Shown here piece after piece: positions 19,210 through 28,584 of a stretch of DNA of 64,000 nucleotides. This stretch comes from Kluyvera genomosp. 1 (GTDB lineage: Bacteria > Pseudomonadota > Gammaproteobacteria > Enterobacterales > Enterobacteriaceae). The translations under genes were made by a program, and so were the position numbers. Position 1 is the stretch's first letter; every line of letters begins with the position of its first letter. The stretch lies in the NCBI RefSeq assembly GCF_001266615.1, contig NZ_LGHZ01000031.1, positions 1 to 64,000 on the forward strand. The letters run 5' to 3'. Below the pieces are notes generated by a model. The model did not search any database. It was not told the DNA's origin and saw only the letters and a list, made by a program, of their open reading frames with translations.

Positions 19210-19368
19210 GTTGAGCGAAACGGGAAGATATACCGGTAAAAATATCAGCGGTTTTTTGGGTAACGCGGAAATGTATAGGTTATACGGATTTTTTCTGGCA
19301 AAGAATAGCGGGAAATCAACGGGGTTTTGTCTCCGTTGAGAGGTGGTCTCGCGTCTTCTCATCGCCAC

Positions 19369-20031
19369 CTAGAACGCTTTTTTATGCGTTAAGCTGGTGA
19401 TCAAATCGGTGATGCTGAGCACCAGCGTTGAGCGCACCATCTGCTGATAGCGCTGTTCCTGCATGGTGATAAGTGATTCATCAACCACATCTTCCGGCAT
19501 GTGCAGCGTGGGTTGCGGCGGCAGCGCCGTCAGGCAGTGCAACATGCTGATGGGCCCAAGGATTTCATCGTCGGTAAAGCTGTAAATTGTATTCTCGGTC
19601 AGCAGTTCATTGTTTAGCGCAACCAGCAGTTCAATGTCTTCGTACTCATTGCGGCTAATGACGCCCATCGCATAGATGAGCTTGAGGCGTACCGAGAGGT
19701 TTGCCAGCGGGCCGCTACCTTCCAGCAATGGTTCTACCGCATATTTGACGGCGTAGTCATCTTTGCGAAAGGCCTGAAGAATCAGCAGGTCGACCGCTTC
19801 GGCCAGCAGCCCCACGGCGGTCTGAATAAACCCGGTGAGCGTTTGGCGTGCGTTCAGTCTTTCCAGAACACGGTTTTCGACCGCCTGATTTTTATAAAGA
19901 TCGGAGTCATCCATTGTGGTCATCATCGTGGTGTCATATTCCGCAGCGCGCGGCTTCTCTGCCATCGGTGTCGCCGGACGATGTGTATTTTCTTCGGGTT
20001 GCGCAGCGAGGCGCAGGCGATTGTGTTTCAT
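19369..20031 (-). CDS. mtlR: mannitol operon repressor MtlR
   Basis: Represses the mtl operon. The protein is homologous to E. coli MtlR (195 residues), with conserved ENRVLERLNA, LLILQAFRKDDYAVKYAVEPLLEGSGPL, SVRLKLIYAMGVI and FTDDEILGPISMLHCLTALPP. The start at 20031 follows AAGGAAAAG and gives 220 residues, so the N-terminus is about 25 residues longer than in E. coli. That extension is polar and low in similarity; a later ATG could be the true start. It is third in mtlA-mtlD-mtlR, 56 bases after mtlD. Confidence 0.88.
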   Translation of the reverse strand: MKHNRLRLAAQPEENTHRPATPMAEKPRAAEYDTTMMTTMDDSDLYKNQAVENRVLERLNARQTLTGFIQTAVGLLAEAVDLLILQAFRKDDYAVKYAVEPLLEGSGPLANLSVRLKLIYAMGVISRNEYEDIELLVALNNELLTENTIYSFTDDEILGPISMLHCLTALPPQPTLHMPEDVVDESLITMQEQRYQQMVRSTLVLSITDLITSLTHKKAF

Positions 20032-20047
20032 CTTTTCCTTCTTATCA

Positions 20048-20072
20048 GGCGCTGCCGGTTTACGGCAGCGCC
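20048..20072 (-). other. hairpin between mtlD and mtlR
   Basis: GGCGCTGCCG and CGGCAGCGCC form a perfect 10-bp stem with a 5-base loop in the mtlD-mtlR gap. There is no T run, so it is more likely an RNA-stabilising or partial-attenuation element that lowers repressor expression than a full terminator. Confidence 0.6.
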
Positions 20073-20087
20073 AACCATCGGGTGGCA

Positions 20088-21245
20088 TCATGCCTTGCGT
20101 TGCATGGCGTTATACACATTCGCTATCTGGGCGACAAGTTTTGGCTGATCGTTAAGACCACAAACCTGAATGACGGTGTTAACAACGCCATTCTCGCGCA
20201 ATAAGGTCGCCATTTCTTGCGCCTGCGGGTCATTGTCGCTGTGATAGCTTAATGCCGCAGCAATGCCGATCACCAGATTCGCGTGCGCAAGACCGTATTC
20301 CAGCGTTCCGCGCAGCGGCTTAATCAGACGATCGTTCTCGCTGAGCTTGCGTAGCGGCTGACGGCCTACACGCTCGACGTCATCATGCAGGTAAGGGTTT
20401 TCAAAGCGGGTTAAAATCTTGTCGATGTAAGCCGCATGCTGGGCCGGGTCAAAACCATAGCGTTTAATCAACACTTCACCGCTTTCTGCCATGGCGCTTT
20501 GCACGACCTGGCGAATTGACGGGTCGAGAATGGCGTCGCGGATCGTTTGGTGTCCCGCCAACTGGCCGAGGTAGGCGGTAATCGCGTGGCCGGTGTTGAG
20601 GGTAAACAGTTTACGCTCGATGTAGGCCATCAGGTTGCTTGTTGGTTCCATCCCGGCGATATTCGGCAGTTGGCCTTTGAACTGAGTGCTGTCAACAATC
20701 CACTCGCTAAAGGTTTCCACTGTTACATCCAGCGGATCATCGTTCGCTGCGGCGGCGGGAGGAACGATACGGTCGACGGCGGAATCGACAAACCCAACGT
20801 GTTCTTCAACCCAGGCGTGAAGCTCGGTGGGAAGAGCGTCAAGTACATGGTTTTTAAGCTGGCTGGTGCCGCGCACCATATTTTCACAGGCAATGATGTT
20901 CATCGGCTGCGGGTTACCGCTAGCGTGGCGGGCCATCAAACCCTGAGCAAGGATACTGGCGATTTTGCTCAATACCTGCGGGCCTACGGCGGTGGTGATC
21001 ATATCCGCCTGCGCAATCTGTTGAATGGCATCCGGGCTATTACTGTTAATGGCACGGATGTGGCTGACCTGCTCGACGCGCGCCTGTTCGCCGACGACGT
21101 TGACCTGATAATGCTGCTGGTGGGCCAGCTGATCGATTAATGGCTGATTGACGTCGGCAAAGGTTAATTCCGCCTGCGCATCTGCCAGCAGTTTACCAAT
21201 AAAACCGCGGCCAATGTTCCCTGCGCCAAAATGAATTGCTTTCAT
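20088..21245 (-). CDS. mtlD: mannitol-1-phosphate 5-dehydrogenase
   Basis: Oxidises mannitol 1-phosphate, delivered by MtlA, to fructose 6-phosphate with NAD. The 385 residues compare with 382 in E. coli. The N-terminal nucleotide fold starts [20 protein letters not shown], and polyol-dehydrogenase motifs [44 protein letters not shown] (catalytic Lys region) and [16 protein letters not shown] are present. A GGAG site precedes the ATG. It lies 54 bases after mtlA, with a small hairpin in the gap. Confidence 0.97.
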   Translation of the reverse strand: MKAIHFGAGNIGRGFIGKLLADAQAELTFADVNQPLIDQLAHQQHYQVNVVGEQARVEQVSHIRAINSNSPDAIQQIAQADMITTAVGPQVLSKIASILAQGLMARHASGNPQPMNIIACENMVRGTSQLKNHVLDALPTELHAWVEEHVGFVDSAVDRIVPPAAAANDDPLDVTVETFSEWIVDSTQFKGQLPNIAGMEPTSNLMAYIERKLFTLNTGHAITAYLGQLAGHQTIRDAILDPSIRQVVQSAMAESGEVLIKRYGFDPAQHAAYIDKILTRFENPYLHDDVERVGRQPLRKLSENDRLIKPLRGTLEYGLAHANLVIGIAAALSYHSDNDPQAQEMATLLRENGVVNTVIQVCGLNDQPKLVAQIANVYNAMQRKA

Positions 21246-21276
21246 AATCTGACTCCAAAAAAGTCTATCCGTATCA

Positions 21277-21292
21277 GGGAGCTTATGCTCCC
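21277..21292 (-). other. small hairpin between mtlA and mtlD
   Basis: GGGAGC and GCTCCC flank a TTAT loop within the 54-base mtlA-mtlD gap. It probably protects the upstream message or adjusts relative expression; the evidence is structural only. Confidence 0.45.
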
Positions 21293-21299
21293 CGGAACC

Positions 21300-23276
21300 T
21301 TACGCCGCTTGCTCACCGGAAAGGATCTGCAAGATTTCCTGTACGCTGTTGGTTTGCGTCAGACGTTCGATAACGTCTTTATCATCCAGCGCGTTGGCTA
21401 AGCGGGCGATAACCTGGACGTGCTCGTTATTACGGGCGGCAATACCGATAACCAGGCGGGCGACATCGTCCGGCTCATCGCCGAATCGCACGCCTTCTGG
21501 ATACTGGCAAATGACGATCCCGGTGCGCAGCACGCGGTCTTTGGCTTCTACGGTGCCGTGCGGCACGGCAATGGACTCTCCCAAATAGGTGGTGGTTAAC
21601 GCTTCACGCGCCAGCATGGCGTCGATGTAGTCAGGCTCAACGTAGCCGCCGGAGACCAGCATTTCACCGGCAAAACGGATGGCCTGTGCTTTATTGTCGG
21701 CGGTCAGGTTCAGGAAAATATTGTCTGCGCTGAGTTTGAACAGATTGTCATCACGCTCGGTACCAGCGAAGGTTTCGTCGTTGGCCGCAATAATGCTTTG
21801 GTTAATCAGGCGGCCGTCGTTGGCTGCTGGCGGCATTTTGGCGGCAAGCAGACGGGTCGTGAGATCGGTGTACAGTCCGCTGTCGAGGAAGTTGCTCAAC
21901 GAAATATGCATTGCCTGTGGCGCATGACGCATGGCGCGCTCGGTTAAGTCCTGGTGAGTAATCACCAGATCGACATCGTCAGGCAGGCTGTTGATGGCGC
22001 AGTTGCTGACTGAAATGTGGCTCAGACCCGCATCTTTCACCTTCTTACGCAGCACGCCAGCCCCCAGGGCACTTGAACCCATCCCGGCATCGCAGGCAAC
22101 GATAATCTTGCGTACGTGCTGCAGGTCTTTCGACAAATCAAGCGCTGGCGCGGGCTGTGGTTGTTCACCGGAAGTTTTGCCACCGGATTTTGACTGCTGC
22201 TTCAGCGTCTGCATGCGGCGGGTCGCTTCAGACAGGCCGTTGCTCTCTTCATCGCCAACGCGAACGCGCTTGAGCAACATGGAGGCAGTAAGGAACGACA
22301 CCAGTGTAGAGGCGATAATCGACAGCGCAACGCCAATCAGCGACGCTTTCGGCGTCATCAGCAGGACCGCAAAGATAGAGCCAGGAGAAGCCGGGGAAAC
22401 CAGACCCGCATTGAACAGCGTCAGCGTGAACACGCCGGTCATGCCGCCGAGGATCACCGCCAGAATCAGACGTGGGTTCATCAGTACATACGGGAAATAG
22501 ATCTCGTGGATGCCACCGAAGAAGTGAATAATTGCCGCGCCGCCAGCGGACTGCTTGGCGCTTCCTTTGCCCACAAACATATACGCTAACAGGATGCCGA
22601 GGCCCGGGCCTGGGTTAGCTTCAATCAGGAAGAAGATCGATTTACCGGTTTCGGTGGCCTGCTGAATGCCCAGTGGAGAGAAGATGCCGTGGTTAATAGC
22701 GTTATTGAGGAACAGGATTTTTGCCGGTTCAACAAACACGGAGGTCAGCGGCAGCAAGTTGTTCTGCACCATGACATTGACGCCGGATGCCAACACTTTT
22801 GACAGCACTTCAACCATTGGGCCAATCGCCATAAAGGCGAGCATAGCCAACAGCATACCGATAATACCGGCCGAGAAGTTGTTCACCAGCATCTCAAAAC
22901 CGCTTTTGATTTTACCGTCAACCCAGCGGTCAAAACGCTTAATCGCCCAGCCGCCGAGTGGGCCTGCAATCATCGCCCCCATAAACATGGGCATATCGGC
23001 GCCGACGATAACGCCCATGGTGGTGATAGCACCGACCACGCCACCGCGTTCACCGCCAATAAGACGACCACCGGTATAGCCGATAAGCAGTGGCAGCAGA
23101 TAGGTGATCATCGGGCCAACCAGTTTGGCTAACGTTTCGTTAGGCAGCCAGCCCGTTGGAATGAATAAAGCAGTAATCAAGCCCCAGGCAATGAATGCGC
23201 CAATATTGGGCATCACCATATTGCTGAGAAAGCGGCCAAAATTCTGTACCTTGACCTTGATATCTGGTGATAACAT
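21300..23276 (-). CDS. mtlA: mannitol-specific PTS enzyme IICBA
   Basis: Transports and phosphorylates mannitol across the inner membrane. The 658 residues (637 in E. coli) comprise IIC membrane domain about 1-340 with GGIHEIYFPYVL (conserved GIHE), a linker rich in Q, P and K at 350-380, IIB with the phosphocysteine in VACDAGMGSSA (C395), and IIA with the phosphohistidine in GESIAVPHGT (H573). The extra length sits mainly in the IIC-IIB and IIB-IIA linkers. It has a GAGGGG ribosome site and lies downstream of four CRP-type sites. It heads a complete mtlADR operon not found at this place in E. coli. Confidence 0.97.
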   Translation of the reverse strand: MLSPDIKVKVQNFGRFLSNMVMPNIGAFIAWGLITALFIPTGWLPNETLAKLVGPMITYLLPLLIGYTGGRLIGGERGGVVGAITTMGVIVGADMPMFMGAMIAGPLGGWAIKRFDRWVDGKIKSGFEMLVNNFSAGIIGMLLAMLAFMAIGPMVEVLSKVLASGVNVMVQNNLLPLTSVFVEPAKILFLNNAINHGIFSPLGIQQATETGKSIFFLIEANPGPGLGILLAYMFVGKGSAKQSAGGAAIIHFFGGIHEIYFPYVLMNPRLILAVILGGMTGVFTLTLFNAGLVSPASPGSIFAVLLMTPKASLIGVALSIIASTLVSFLTASMLLKRVRVGDEESNGLSEATRRMQTLKQQSKSGGKTSGEQPQPAPALDLSKDLQHVRKIIVACDAGMGSSALGAGVLRKKVKDAGLSHISVSNCAINSLPDDVDLVITHQDLTERAMRHAPQAMHISLSNFLDSGLYTDLTTRLLAAKMPPAANDGRLINQSIIAANDETFAGTERDDNLFKLSADNIFLNLTADNKAQAIRFAGEMLVSGGYVEPDYIDAMLAREALTTTYLGESIAVPHGTVEAKDRVLRTGIVICQYPEGVRFGDEPDDVARLVIGIAARNNEHVQVIARLANALDDKDVIERLTQTNSVQEILQILSGEQAA

Positions 23277-23413
23277 AAAACACCCCTCGTGGTGCGCGTA
23301 AAGATGTTACGCGTCGTAATAGTTGTGGTGGTTTCGCCAAAAACCATCCAGTCGTTCTGTATGCAAAATCGACTCTATCACGCCGTTTTCATCTCGCGTA
23401 CCTGAGGGGGATT

Positions 23414-23429
23414 TGTGACGCTGATCACT
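23414..23429. promoter_or_regulatory. CRP-type site 1 upstream of mtlA
   Basis: TGTGACGCTGATCACT fits TGTGA-N6-TCACA with one mismatch. It is the site nearest mtlA, 138 bases before the start codon, and one of four in a 176-base stretch. Confidence 0.75.
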
Positions 23430-23457
23430 ATCAACCCCCCTGTTAAAGCAGGTTTTT

Positions 23458-23473
23458 AGTGATGGTGATCACG
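23458..23473. promoter_or_regulatory. CRP-type site 2 upstream of mtlA
   Basis: AGTGATGGTGATCACG keeps the GTGA-N6-TCAC core of a CRP site. It is weaker than its neighbours at the outer bases. Confidence 0.6.
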
Positions 23474-23529
23474 TTAAGTGCTGTAATTTCGCTACAAAGT
23501 TAAAAAAATCCGTTTCCATAGCGGTTTTT

Positions 23530-23545
23530 TGTGATGTAAATCACT
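23530..23545. promoter_or_regulatory. CRP-type site 3 upstream of mtlA
   Basis: TGTGATGTAAATCACT is one base from the perfect CRP consensus core. It supports glucose repression of the mannitol operon. Confidence 0.8.
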
Positions 23546-23573
23546 TTTGTTTTTAGCGTCTTTGTTTTTAAAT

Positions 23574-23589
23574 TGTGACAACATTCACA
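23574..23589. promoter_or_regulatory. CRP-type site 4 upstream of mtlA
   Basis: TGTGACAACATTCACA is a perfect TGTGA-N6-TCACA. The multiple-site architecture resembles that described for the E. coli mtl promoter, which also has several CRP sites. The region 23277-23732 otherwise holds no gene. Confidence 0.85.
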
Positions 23590-23680
23590 AGATGTTTTTC
23601 TCATCCCTTCGCTTCTCCCGTTTTTCGCCTTCGCCCGGTCAATTTACGTCATAAAATTACAAACCCCAGATCAGGTATAT

Positions 23681-23713
23681 AAAAAAGCCCCGCAGGGTTT
23701 TCCATGCGGGGCT
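23681..23713 (-). terminator. intrinsic terminator of ybhB
   Basis: On the minus strand AGCCCCGCA and TGCGGGGCT form the stem, followed by six Ts. It ends ybhB transcripts before the mtl control region. Confidence 0.92.
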
Positions 23714-23732
23714 GGGAAAGTAGGGCGTTAAA

Positions 23733-24209
23733 TTAGCTAAACAGCGCTGTCAGCGAGGCGCTTGCCAGACTGTGGAAGTGGACGTTAAAGCCCACCATGG
23801 CACCGCTAGCACCTTCATCGACGTCGATTTTGTCGACGTCGAGCGCATGGACGGTGAAGATATAGCGGTGGGTTTCACCTTTTGGGGGTGCTGCGCCGCC
23901 GTAGCCCGCTTTGCCGAAATCGGTTCGGGTTTGCAGTGCACCTGTCGGTAAAGCGACTAAATGAGATCCTGCACCCGCAGGCAGTTCACGCGTGTCTGCC
24001 GGAATATTGGCGACAATCCAGTGCCACCAGCCAGAGCCGGTGGGTGCGTCCGGGTCATAGCAGGTCACGACAAAGCTTTTGGTGCCGGCCGGTACATCGT
24101 CCCAGGCCAGATGCGGGGAGATATTCTCGCCATCATAGCCCATCCCGTTGAAGACCTGACGCTGGGGAAGTTTCTCGCCGTCGCGCAGTTCGTGGCTGAC
24201 TAATTTCAT
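23733..24209 (-). CDS. ybhB: YbhB, phosphatidylethanolamine-binding-protein family (PEBP)
   Basis: A 158-residue cytoplasmic protein of the PEBP/RKIP family, the same length as E. coli YbhB. The ligand-pocket motifs CYDPDAPTGSGWWHWIVANIPA (about 50-71) and GYGGAAPPKGETHRYIFTVHALD (about 102-124) are intact. Biochemical function in bacteria is unknown; eukaryotic relatives bind anionic ligands or inhibit kinases and proteases. It follows bioA by 67 bases and could be read from the bioA promoter. Confidence 0.94.
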   Translation of the reverse strand: MKLVSHELRDGEKLPQRQVFNGMGYDGENISPHLAWDDVPAGTKSFVVTCYDPDAPTGSGWWHWIVANIPADTRELPAGAGSHLVALPTGALQTRTDFGKAGYGGAAPPKGETHRYIFTVHALDVDKIDVDEGASGAMVGFNVHFHSLASASLTALFS

Positions 24210-24276
24210 TGACTGCCTCCTTTGTTAATCTACTGATTAACAAAGGAGTGTAACGGTTATTACGCGGTGTTGCTGC

Positions 24277-25566
24277 TTACTGGATAAAAAAAGCTTCCTG
24301 CTCGACGGCCAAACAGACCGCGCGGGTCAGGCGTGACAGCTGTTCTGGGCTCATGACATACGGCGGCATCAAGTAAATCAGACGGCCAAATGGGCGGACC
24401 CACACGCCTTGCTCGACGAAAAAGCGCTGCAGAAGCGCCATGTTTACCGGATAACGCGTTTCGATAACGCCAATTGCCCCTAGCACGCGTACGTCGGCCA
24501 CCAGCGGCGAATCTGCCGCCGGAGCCAGTTCGCGCAGGAGCTGCTGTTCAATGGCAGCCACCTGAGTTTGCCATTCGCCGCTCTCGAGAATCGCCAGACT
24601 TTCTGCCGCCACGGCGCAGGCAAGCGGATTGCCCATGAACGTCGGGCCGTGCATAAAGCAGCCCGCTTCGCCGTTACTGATAGTATCGGCAACGTCACGT
24701 GTGGTGATGGCGGCCGACAGGGTCATGGTACCGCCGGTCAACGCTTTACCCAGACACAAAATATCGGCGCTGATCCCGGCGTGCTCACAGGCAAACAGTT
24801 TGCCGGTGCGGCCAAAACCGGTCGCAATCTCATCGGCAATCAACAAAATGCCCTCGCGGTCGCACATTTTGCGGATGCGCTTAAGCCATTCAGGATGATA
24901 CATGCGCATCCCGCCTGCGCCCTGTACGACGGGCTCGAGAATAACCGCTGCAATCTCCGTGCGGTGCGCCGCCATCAGGCGTGCAAACGCCACCATATCG
25001 TACTCATCAAACTCACCCCCAAAGCGGCTCTGTGGTGCCGGAGCGAACAGGTTATCCGGCAGATAGCCTTTCCACAGACTGTGCATTGAGTTATCGGGAT
25101 CGCATACCGACATCGCGCCAAAGGTATCGCCATGATAGCCGTTACGGAAGGTGAGAAAACGCTGGCGCGGCTCGCCTTTGGCCTGCCAGTACTGCAGGGC
25201 CATCTTCATCGCCACTTCTACCGCCACCGAACCAGAGTCCGCAAGGAACACACACTCCAGCGGTTCTGGGGTCATCGCGACCAGTTTACGGCACAGGGCA
25301 ACGGCTGAAGGGTGGGTTATCCCGCCAAACATCACGTGAGACATCTGGTCAATCTGCGCCTTCATCGCCGCATTCAGGCGCGGGTGGTTATAGCCGTGAA
25401 TGGTCGCCCACCAGGACGACATCCCGTCAACCAAACGCTCGCCGCTGGCCAACTGCAGCTCACAGCCTTCGGCGGAGACAATAGGGTAAACCGGCAGCGG
25501 TGCGGTCATGGAGGTATAGGGATGCCAGATGTGGCGCTGATCGAAGGCGAGATCGTCCGTTGTCAT
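24277..25566 (-). CDS. bioA: adenosylmethionine-8-amino-7-oxononanoate aminotransferase
   Basis: PLP enzyme converting KAPA to DAPA with S-adenosylmethionine as amino donor, in biotin synthesis. The 429 residues equal E. coli BioA. Class III aminotransferase motifs are visible: [15 protein letters not shown] (about 48-62), [28 protein letters not shown] and CLGKALTGG containing the PLP lysine. The start [20 protein letters not shown] was chosen over an ATG six codons upstream, which lies inside the BirA operator region. It is divergent from bioBFCD. Confidence 0.97.
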   Translation of the reverse strand: MTTDDLAFDQRHIWHPYTSMTAPLPVYPIVSAEGCELQLASGERLVDGMSSWWATIHGYNHPRLNAAMKAQIDQMSHVMFGGITHPSAVALCRKLVAMTPEPLECVFLADSGSVAVEVAMKMALQYWQAKGEPRQRFLTFRNGYHGDTFGAMSVCDPDNSMHSLWKGYLPDNLFAPAPQSRFGGEFDEYDMVAFARLMAAHRTEIAAVILEPVVQGAGGMRMYHPEWLKRIRKMCDREGILLIADEIATGFGRTGKLFACEHAGISADILCLGKALTGGTMTLSAAITTRDVADTISNGEAGCFMHGPTFMGNPLACAVAAESLAILESGEWQTQVAAIEQQLLRELAPAADSPLVADVRVLGAIGVIETRYPVNMALLQRFFVEQGVWVRPFGRLIYLMPPYVMSPEQLSRLTRAVCLAVEQEAFFIQ

Positions 25567-25573
25567 AATCGAC

Positions 25574-25607
25574 TTGTAAACCATTTTGAAAAGTTTTAGG
25601 TTTACGA
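25574..25607. promoter_or_regulatory. BirA operator between bioA and bioB
   Basis: TTGTAAACC and GGTTTACGA are inverted with a 16-base spacer, the layout of the bio operator (TTGTAAACC-N16-GGTTTACAA, one mismatch). Biotinoyl-AMP-bound BirA dimers repress both divergent promoters from here. Confidence 0.95.
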
Positions 25608-25650
25608 GTATAAACCGATCCGAAAATTAACAAAACCCCCGGAGAAGCCA

Positions 25651-26691
25651 ATGGCTCACCCTTTACGCTGGACAATGTCGCAGGTCACCGCTCTTTTTGA
25701 TAAACCCCTGTTGGACTTACTGTTTGAAGCCCAGCAGGTTCACCGCCAGCATTTTGATCCTCAACAGGTGCAGGTGAGTACGCTGTTGTCGATCAAAACC
25801 GGCGCCTGCCCGGAAGACTGTAAATACTGCCCACAAAGCTCACGCTATAAAACCGGGCTGGAGAGCGAGCGCCTGATGGAAGTGGAGCAGGTGCTGGAAT
25901 CGGCTCGCAAAGCGAAGCTGGCTGGCTCGACCCGTTTTTGCATGGGCGCGGCGTGGAAAAACCCGCACGAACGCGATATGCCGTACCTTGAGCAGATGGT
26001 GCAGGGCGTGAAAGAGATGGGGCTGGAAGCCTGTATGACGCTGGGCACGCTGTCCGACAGTCAGGCGGGACGCCTCGCTTCTGCAGGTCTCGACTACTAC
26101 AACCATAACCTCGACACCTCGCCGGAATTTTACGGCAATATCATCACCACTCGCAGCTACCAGGAACGCCTGGACACGCTGGACAAGGTGCGTGAAGCGG
26201 GGATCAAAGTGTGTTCCGGCGGGATCGTCGGGTTGGGCGAAACGGTCACCGATCGTGCTGGGCTGCTGCTGCAGTTGGCTAATCTGCCAACGCCGCCGGA
26301 AAGCGTGCCGATCAACATGCTGGTGAAGGTGAAAGGAACTCCGCTAGCGGATAACGAAGACGTTGATGCTTTTGACTTTATTCGCACTATTGCCGTGGCG
26401 CGCATCATGATGCCTACCTCGCACGTCCGTCTTTCTGCCGGACGCGAGCAGATGAACGAGCAGACCCAGGCGATGTGCTTTATGGCTGGAGCCAACTCGG
26501 TGTTCTATGGCTGTAAACTGCTGACCACGCCGAACCCGGAAGAGGATAAAGATCTGCAGCTGTTCCGTAAGTTAGGGCTCAACCCGCAACAGACGATGGT
26601 CACCGCTGGCGATAACGAACAGCAGCAGCGTCTGGAACAGGCGTTGATGACGCCGGATACCGAGGAATACTACAACGCGGCGGCGGTATGA
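25651..26691 (+). CDS. bioB: biotin synthase
   Basis: Radical-SAM enzyme inserting sulfur into dethiobiotin, the last step of biotin synthesis. The 346 residues equal E. coli BioB. The radical-SAM cysteines lie in CPEDCKYC (C53, C57, C60); C97, C128 and C188 (in FCMGAA, EACMTLG and KVCSGGI) and the arginine in SAGREQMN ligate the [2Fe-2S] sulfur donor. A GGAG site precedes the ATG. The stop overlaps bioF (ATGA). Confidence 0.98.
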   Translation: MAHPLRWTMSQVTALFDKPLLDLLFEAQQVHRQHFDPQQVQVSTLLSIKTGACPEDCKYCPQSSRYKTGLESERLMEVEQVLESARKAKLAGSTRFCMGAAWKNPHERDMPYLEQMVQGVKEMGLEACMTLGTLSDSQAGRLASAGLDYYNHNLDTSPEFYGNIITTRSYQERLDTLDKVREAGIKVCSGGIVGLGETVTDRAGLLLQLANLPTPPESVPINMLVKVKGTPLADNEDVDAFDFIRTIAVARIMMPTSHVRLSAGREQMNEQTQAMCFMAGANSVFYGCKLLTTPNPEEDKDLQLFRKLGLNPQQTMVTAGDNEQQQRLEQALMTPDTEEYYNAAAV

Positions 26692-27845
26692 GCTGGCAGC
26701 AGCGAATTGACCAGGCAGTAGCAGAGCGCCGGGAAGCCCAGGCATTTCGCCAGCGCCAGCCGCTAACGCAGGGCGCGGGACGCTGGCTGGTCCGTGGCGA
26801 TCGCCGCTATCTGAACTTTTCCAGTAACGATTATCTGGGGCTGAGCCAGCATCCTCAGGTCATTCGGGCCTGGCAGCAGGGCGCTGAACGCTACGGCGTG
26901 GGCTCTGGCGGTTCGGGTCACGTCACCGGCTATCACCAGGCGCACCAGCGCCTGGAGGAGCAACTCGCCGACTGGCTGGGCTACGACCGCGCGCTGCTGT
27001 TTATCTCTGGATTCGCCGCCAATCAGGCGGTGATAGCCGCACTGGCCGGACGCGAAGACCGAATTGTCGCCGACAGGCTCAGCCACGCTTCGCTGCTGGA
27101 GGCGGCAGCTCTCAGCCCAGCGCAGCTTCGCCGTTTTCAGCATAACGATAGCCAGCACCTCGCTCGCCTGCTTGCTGCTCCAACAGAGGGGCAGCAGTTG
27201 GTGGTGACGGAAGGGGTCTTCAGCATGGATGGCGATCGTGCGCCGCTGGGTGACATTGCCAGCGCCACGCGGGCGGCCAATGGTTGGCTGATGGTGGATG
27301 ACGCGCACGGCATTGGCGTCGACGGTGCCAATGGCCGCGGCAGCTGCCAGCAGCAGGGCGTTCATCCGGAGCTGCTGATTGTCACCTTCGGCAAGGCCTT
27401 TGGTCTCAGCGGTGCTGCGGTGTTGTGCAGCCACGCGGTGGCGGACTACTTCCTGCAGTTTGCCCGACATTTGATTTACAGCACCGCCATGCCGCCCGCA
27501 CAGGCGGTGGCCTTACAGGCGGCGCTGGCGGTTATTCAAAGCGATGAAGGCCGAGATCGGCGAGAAACGCTGGTGCAGCACGTGGCGGATTTTCGCCTCG
27601 GCGCCAGTGGCCTGACGTATCCGTTAACTGACTCGCTCAGCGCGATACAGCCGCTCATCGTCGGTGATAATCAGCGAACGCTACAGCTTGCCGAACGACT
27701 GCGTGAGCAGGGTTGTTGGGTGACGGCGATCCGCCCACCGACCGTTCCACAAGGAACGGCGCGCCTGCGCCTAACGCTCACCGCCGCGCATGAACCGCAG
27801 GATATTGCGCATCTGCTGGAGGTGCTGCATGGCGAGCGTGGATAA
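26688..27845 (+). CDS. bioF: 8-amino-7-oxononanoate synthase
   Basis: PLP-dependent condensation of pimeloyl-ACP and alanine to KAPA. The 385 residues compare with 384 in E. coli. Motifs include [33 protein letters not shown] (about 73-91), [14 protein letters not shown] and [14 protein letters not shown], which carries the PLP lysine. It starts in the bioB stop (ATGA overlap) and runs 17 bases into bioC, showing tight translational coupling. Confidence 0.97.
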   Translation: MSWQQRIDQAVAERREAQAFRQRQPLTQGAGRWLVRGDRRYLNFSSNDYLGLSQHPQVIRAWQQGAERYGVGSGGSGHVTGYHQAHQRLEEQLADWLGYDRALLFISGFAANQAVIAALAGREDRIVADRLSHASLLEAAALSPAQLRRFQHNDSQHLARLLAAPTEGQQLVVTEGVFSMDGDRAPLGDIASATRAANGWLMVDDAHGIGVDGANGRGSCQQQGVHPELLIVTFGKAFGLSGAAVLCSHAVADYFLQFARHLIYSTAMPPAQAVALQAALAVIQSDEGRDRRETLVQHVADFRLGASGLTYPLTDSLSAIQPLIVGDNQRTLQLAERLREQGCWVTAIRPPTVPQGTARLRLTLTAAHEPQDIAHLLEVLHGERG

Positions 27846-28584
27846 GCAGGCGGTGGCAGCGGCCTTTGGCCGTGCCGCAGCGCATTACCATCAGCATGAT
27901 GAACTGCAGCGTCTAAGTGCCGCACATTTGCTGACTCAACTGCCGGTATCGGCATTCTCGCAGGTATTGGATGCCGGTTGTGGACCGGGTAGCTACAGCC
28001 GTTACTGGCGGGACAAAGGAAGCCACGTCACGGCCCTGGATCTGTCCGAAGATATGCTGCGCCAGGCGCAGCGTCAGCAGGCGGCAGATCGCTACATCCA
28101 GGCCGATATTGAAGATATTCCGCTACCTGAAGGCGGTTTTGATCTGGTGTGGAGCAATCTGGCCGTGCAGTGGTGCAGCGATATTCATGTGGCGCTGGCT
28201 GGGCTTTATCGCCAACTGAGCCCCGGTGGCACGCTGGCGTTTACCACGCTAACCGCGGGCTCCTTACCCGAGCTTAATCAAGCATGGCGCGCCATTGACA
28301 GCCATCTGCATGCGAATCGTTTTCTGTCCGAAGCGACGCTGCGTGACGCGCTGGCAGGTTATCGCCATCAGGCGACGTTAACCTCTATCACACTGCCGTT
28401 CCCCGATGCGTTAAGCGCCATGCGCTCGCTGAAGGGGATCGGCGCGACGCACCTCCATCAGGGGCGCAGCAGTCAGCCATTAACGCGCGGTAGGTTGCAG
28501 CAGCTTCAATTGGCATGGCCGTCGCAGGCGGGCGAGTGTCCGCTGACTTACCATCTTTTTACAGGAGTGATCACGCGTGATTGA
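27829..28584 (+). CDS. bioC: malonyl-ACP O-methyltransferase BioC
   Basis: Methylates malonyl-ACP so that fatty acid synthesis can build the pimelate chain of biotin. It is a class I SAM methyltransferase with [15 protein letters not shown] (motif I, about 46-60), [12 protein letters not shown] and WSNLAVQWC. The start [20 protein letters not shown] at 27829, inside the bioF 3' end, gives 251 residues as in E. coli. It overlaps bioD by eight bases. The middle region is more divergent from E. coli than its neighbours, as is usual for BioC. Confidence 0.96.
   Translation: MASVDKQAVAAAFGRAAAHYHQHDELQRLSAAHLLTQLPVSAFSQVLDAGCGPGSYSRYWRDKGSHVTALDLSEDMLRQAQRQQAADRYIQADIEDIPLPEGGFDLVWSNLAVQWCSDIHVALAGLYRQLSPGGTLAFTTLTAGSLPELNQAWRAIDSHLHANRFLSEATLRDALAGYRHQATLTSITLPFPDALSAMRSLKGIGATHLHQGRSSQPLTRGRLQQLQLAWPSQAGECPLTYHLFTGVITRD

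Noticed and set aside
23675-23692. Sequence resembling part of the lambda att core in reverse orientation near the ybhB end of the mtl block
   Set aside because: The match is explained by the T run and stem of the ybhB terminator; it stops after 11 bases and is inverted, so it is not a convincing second att site.
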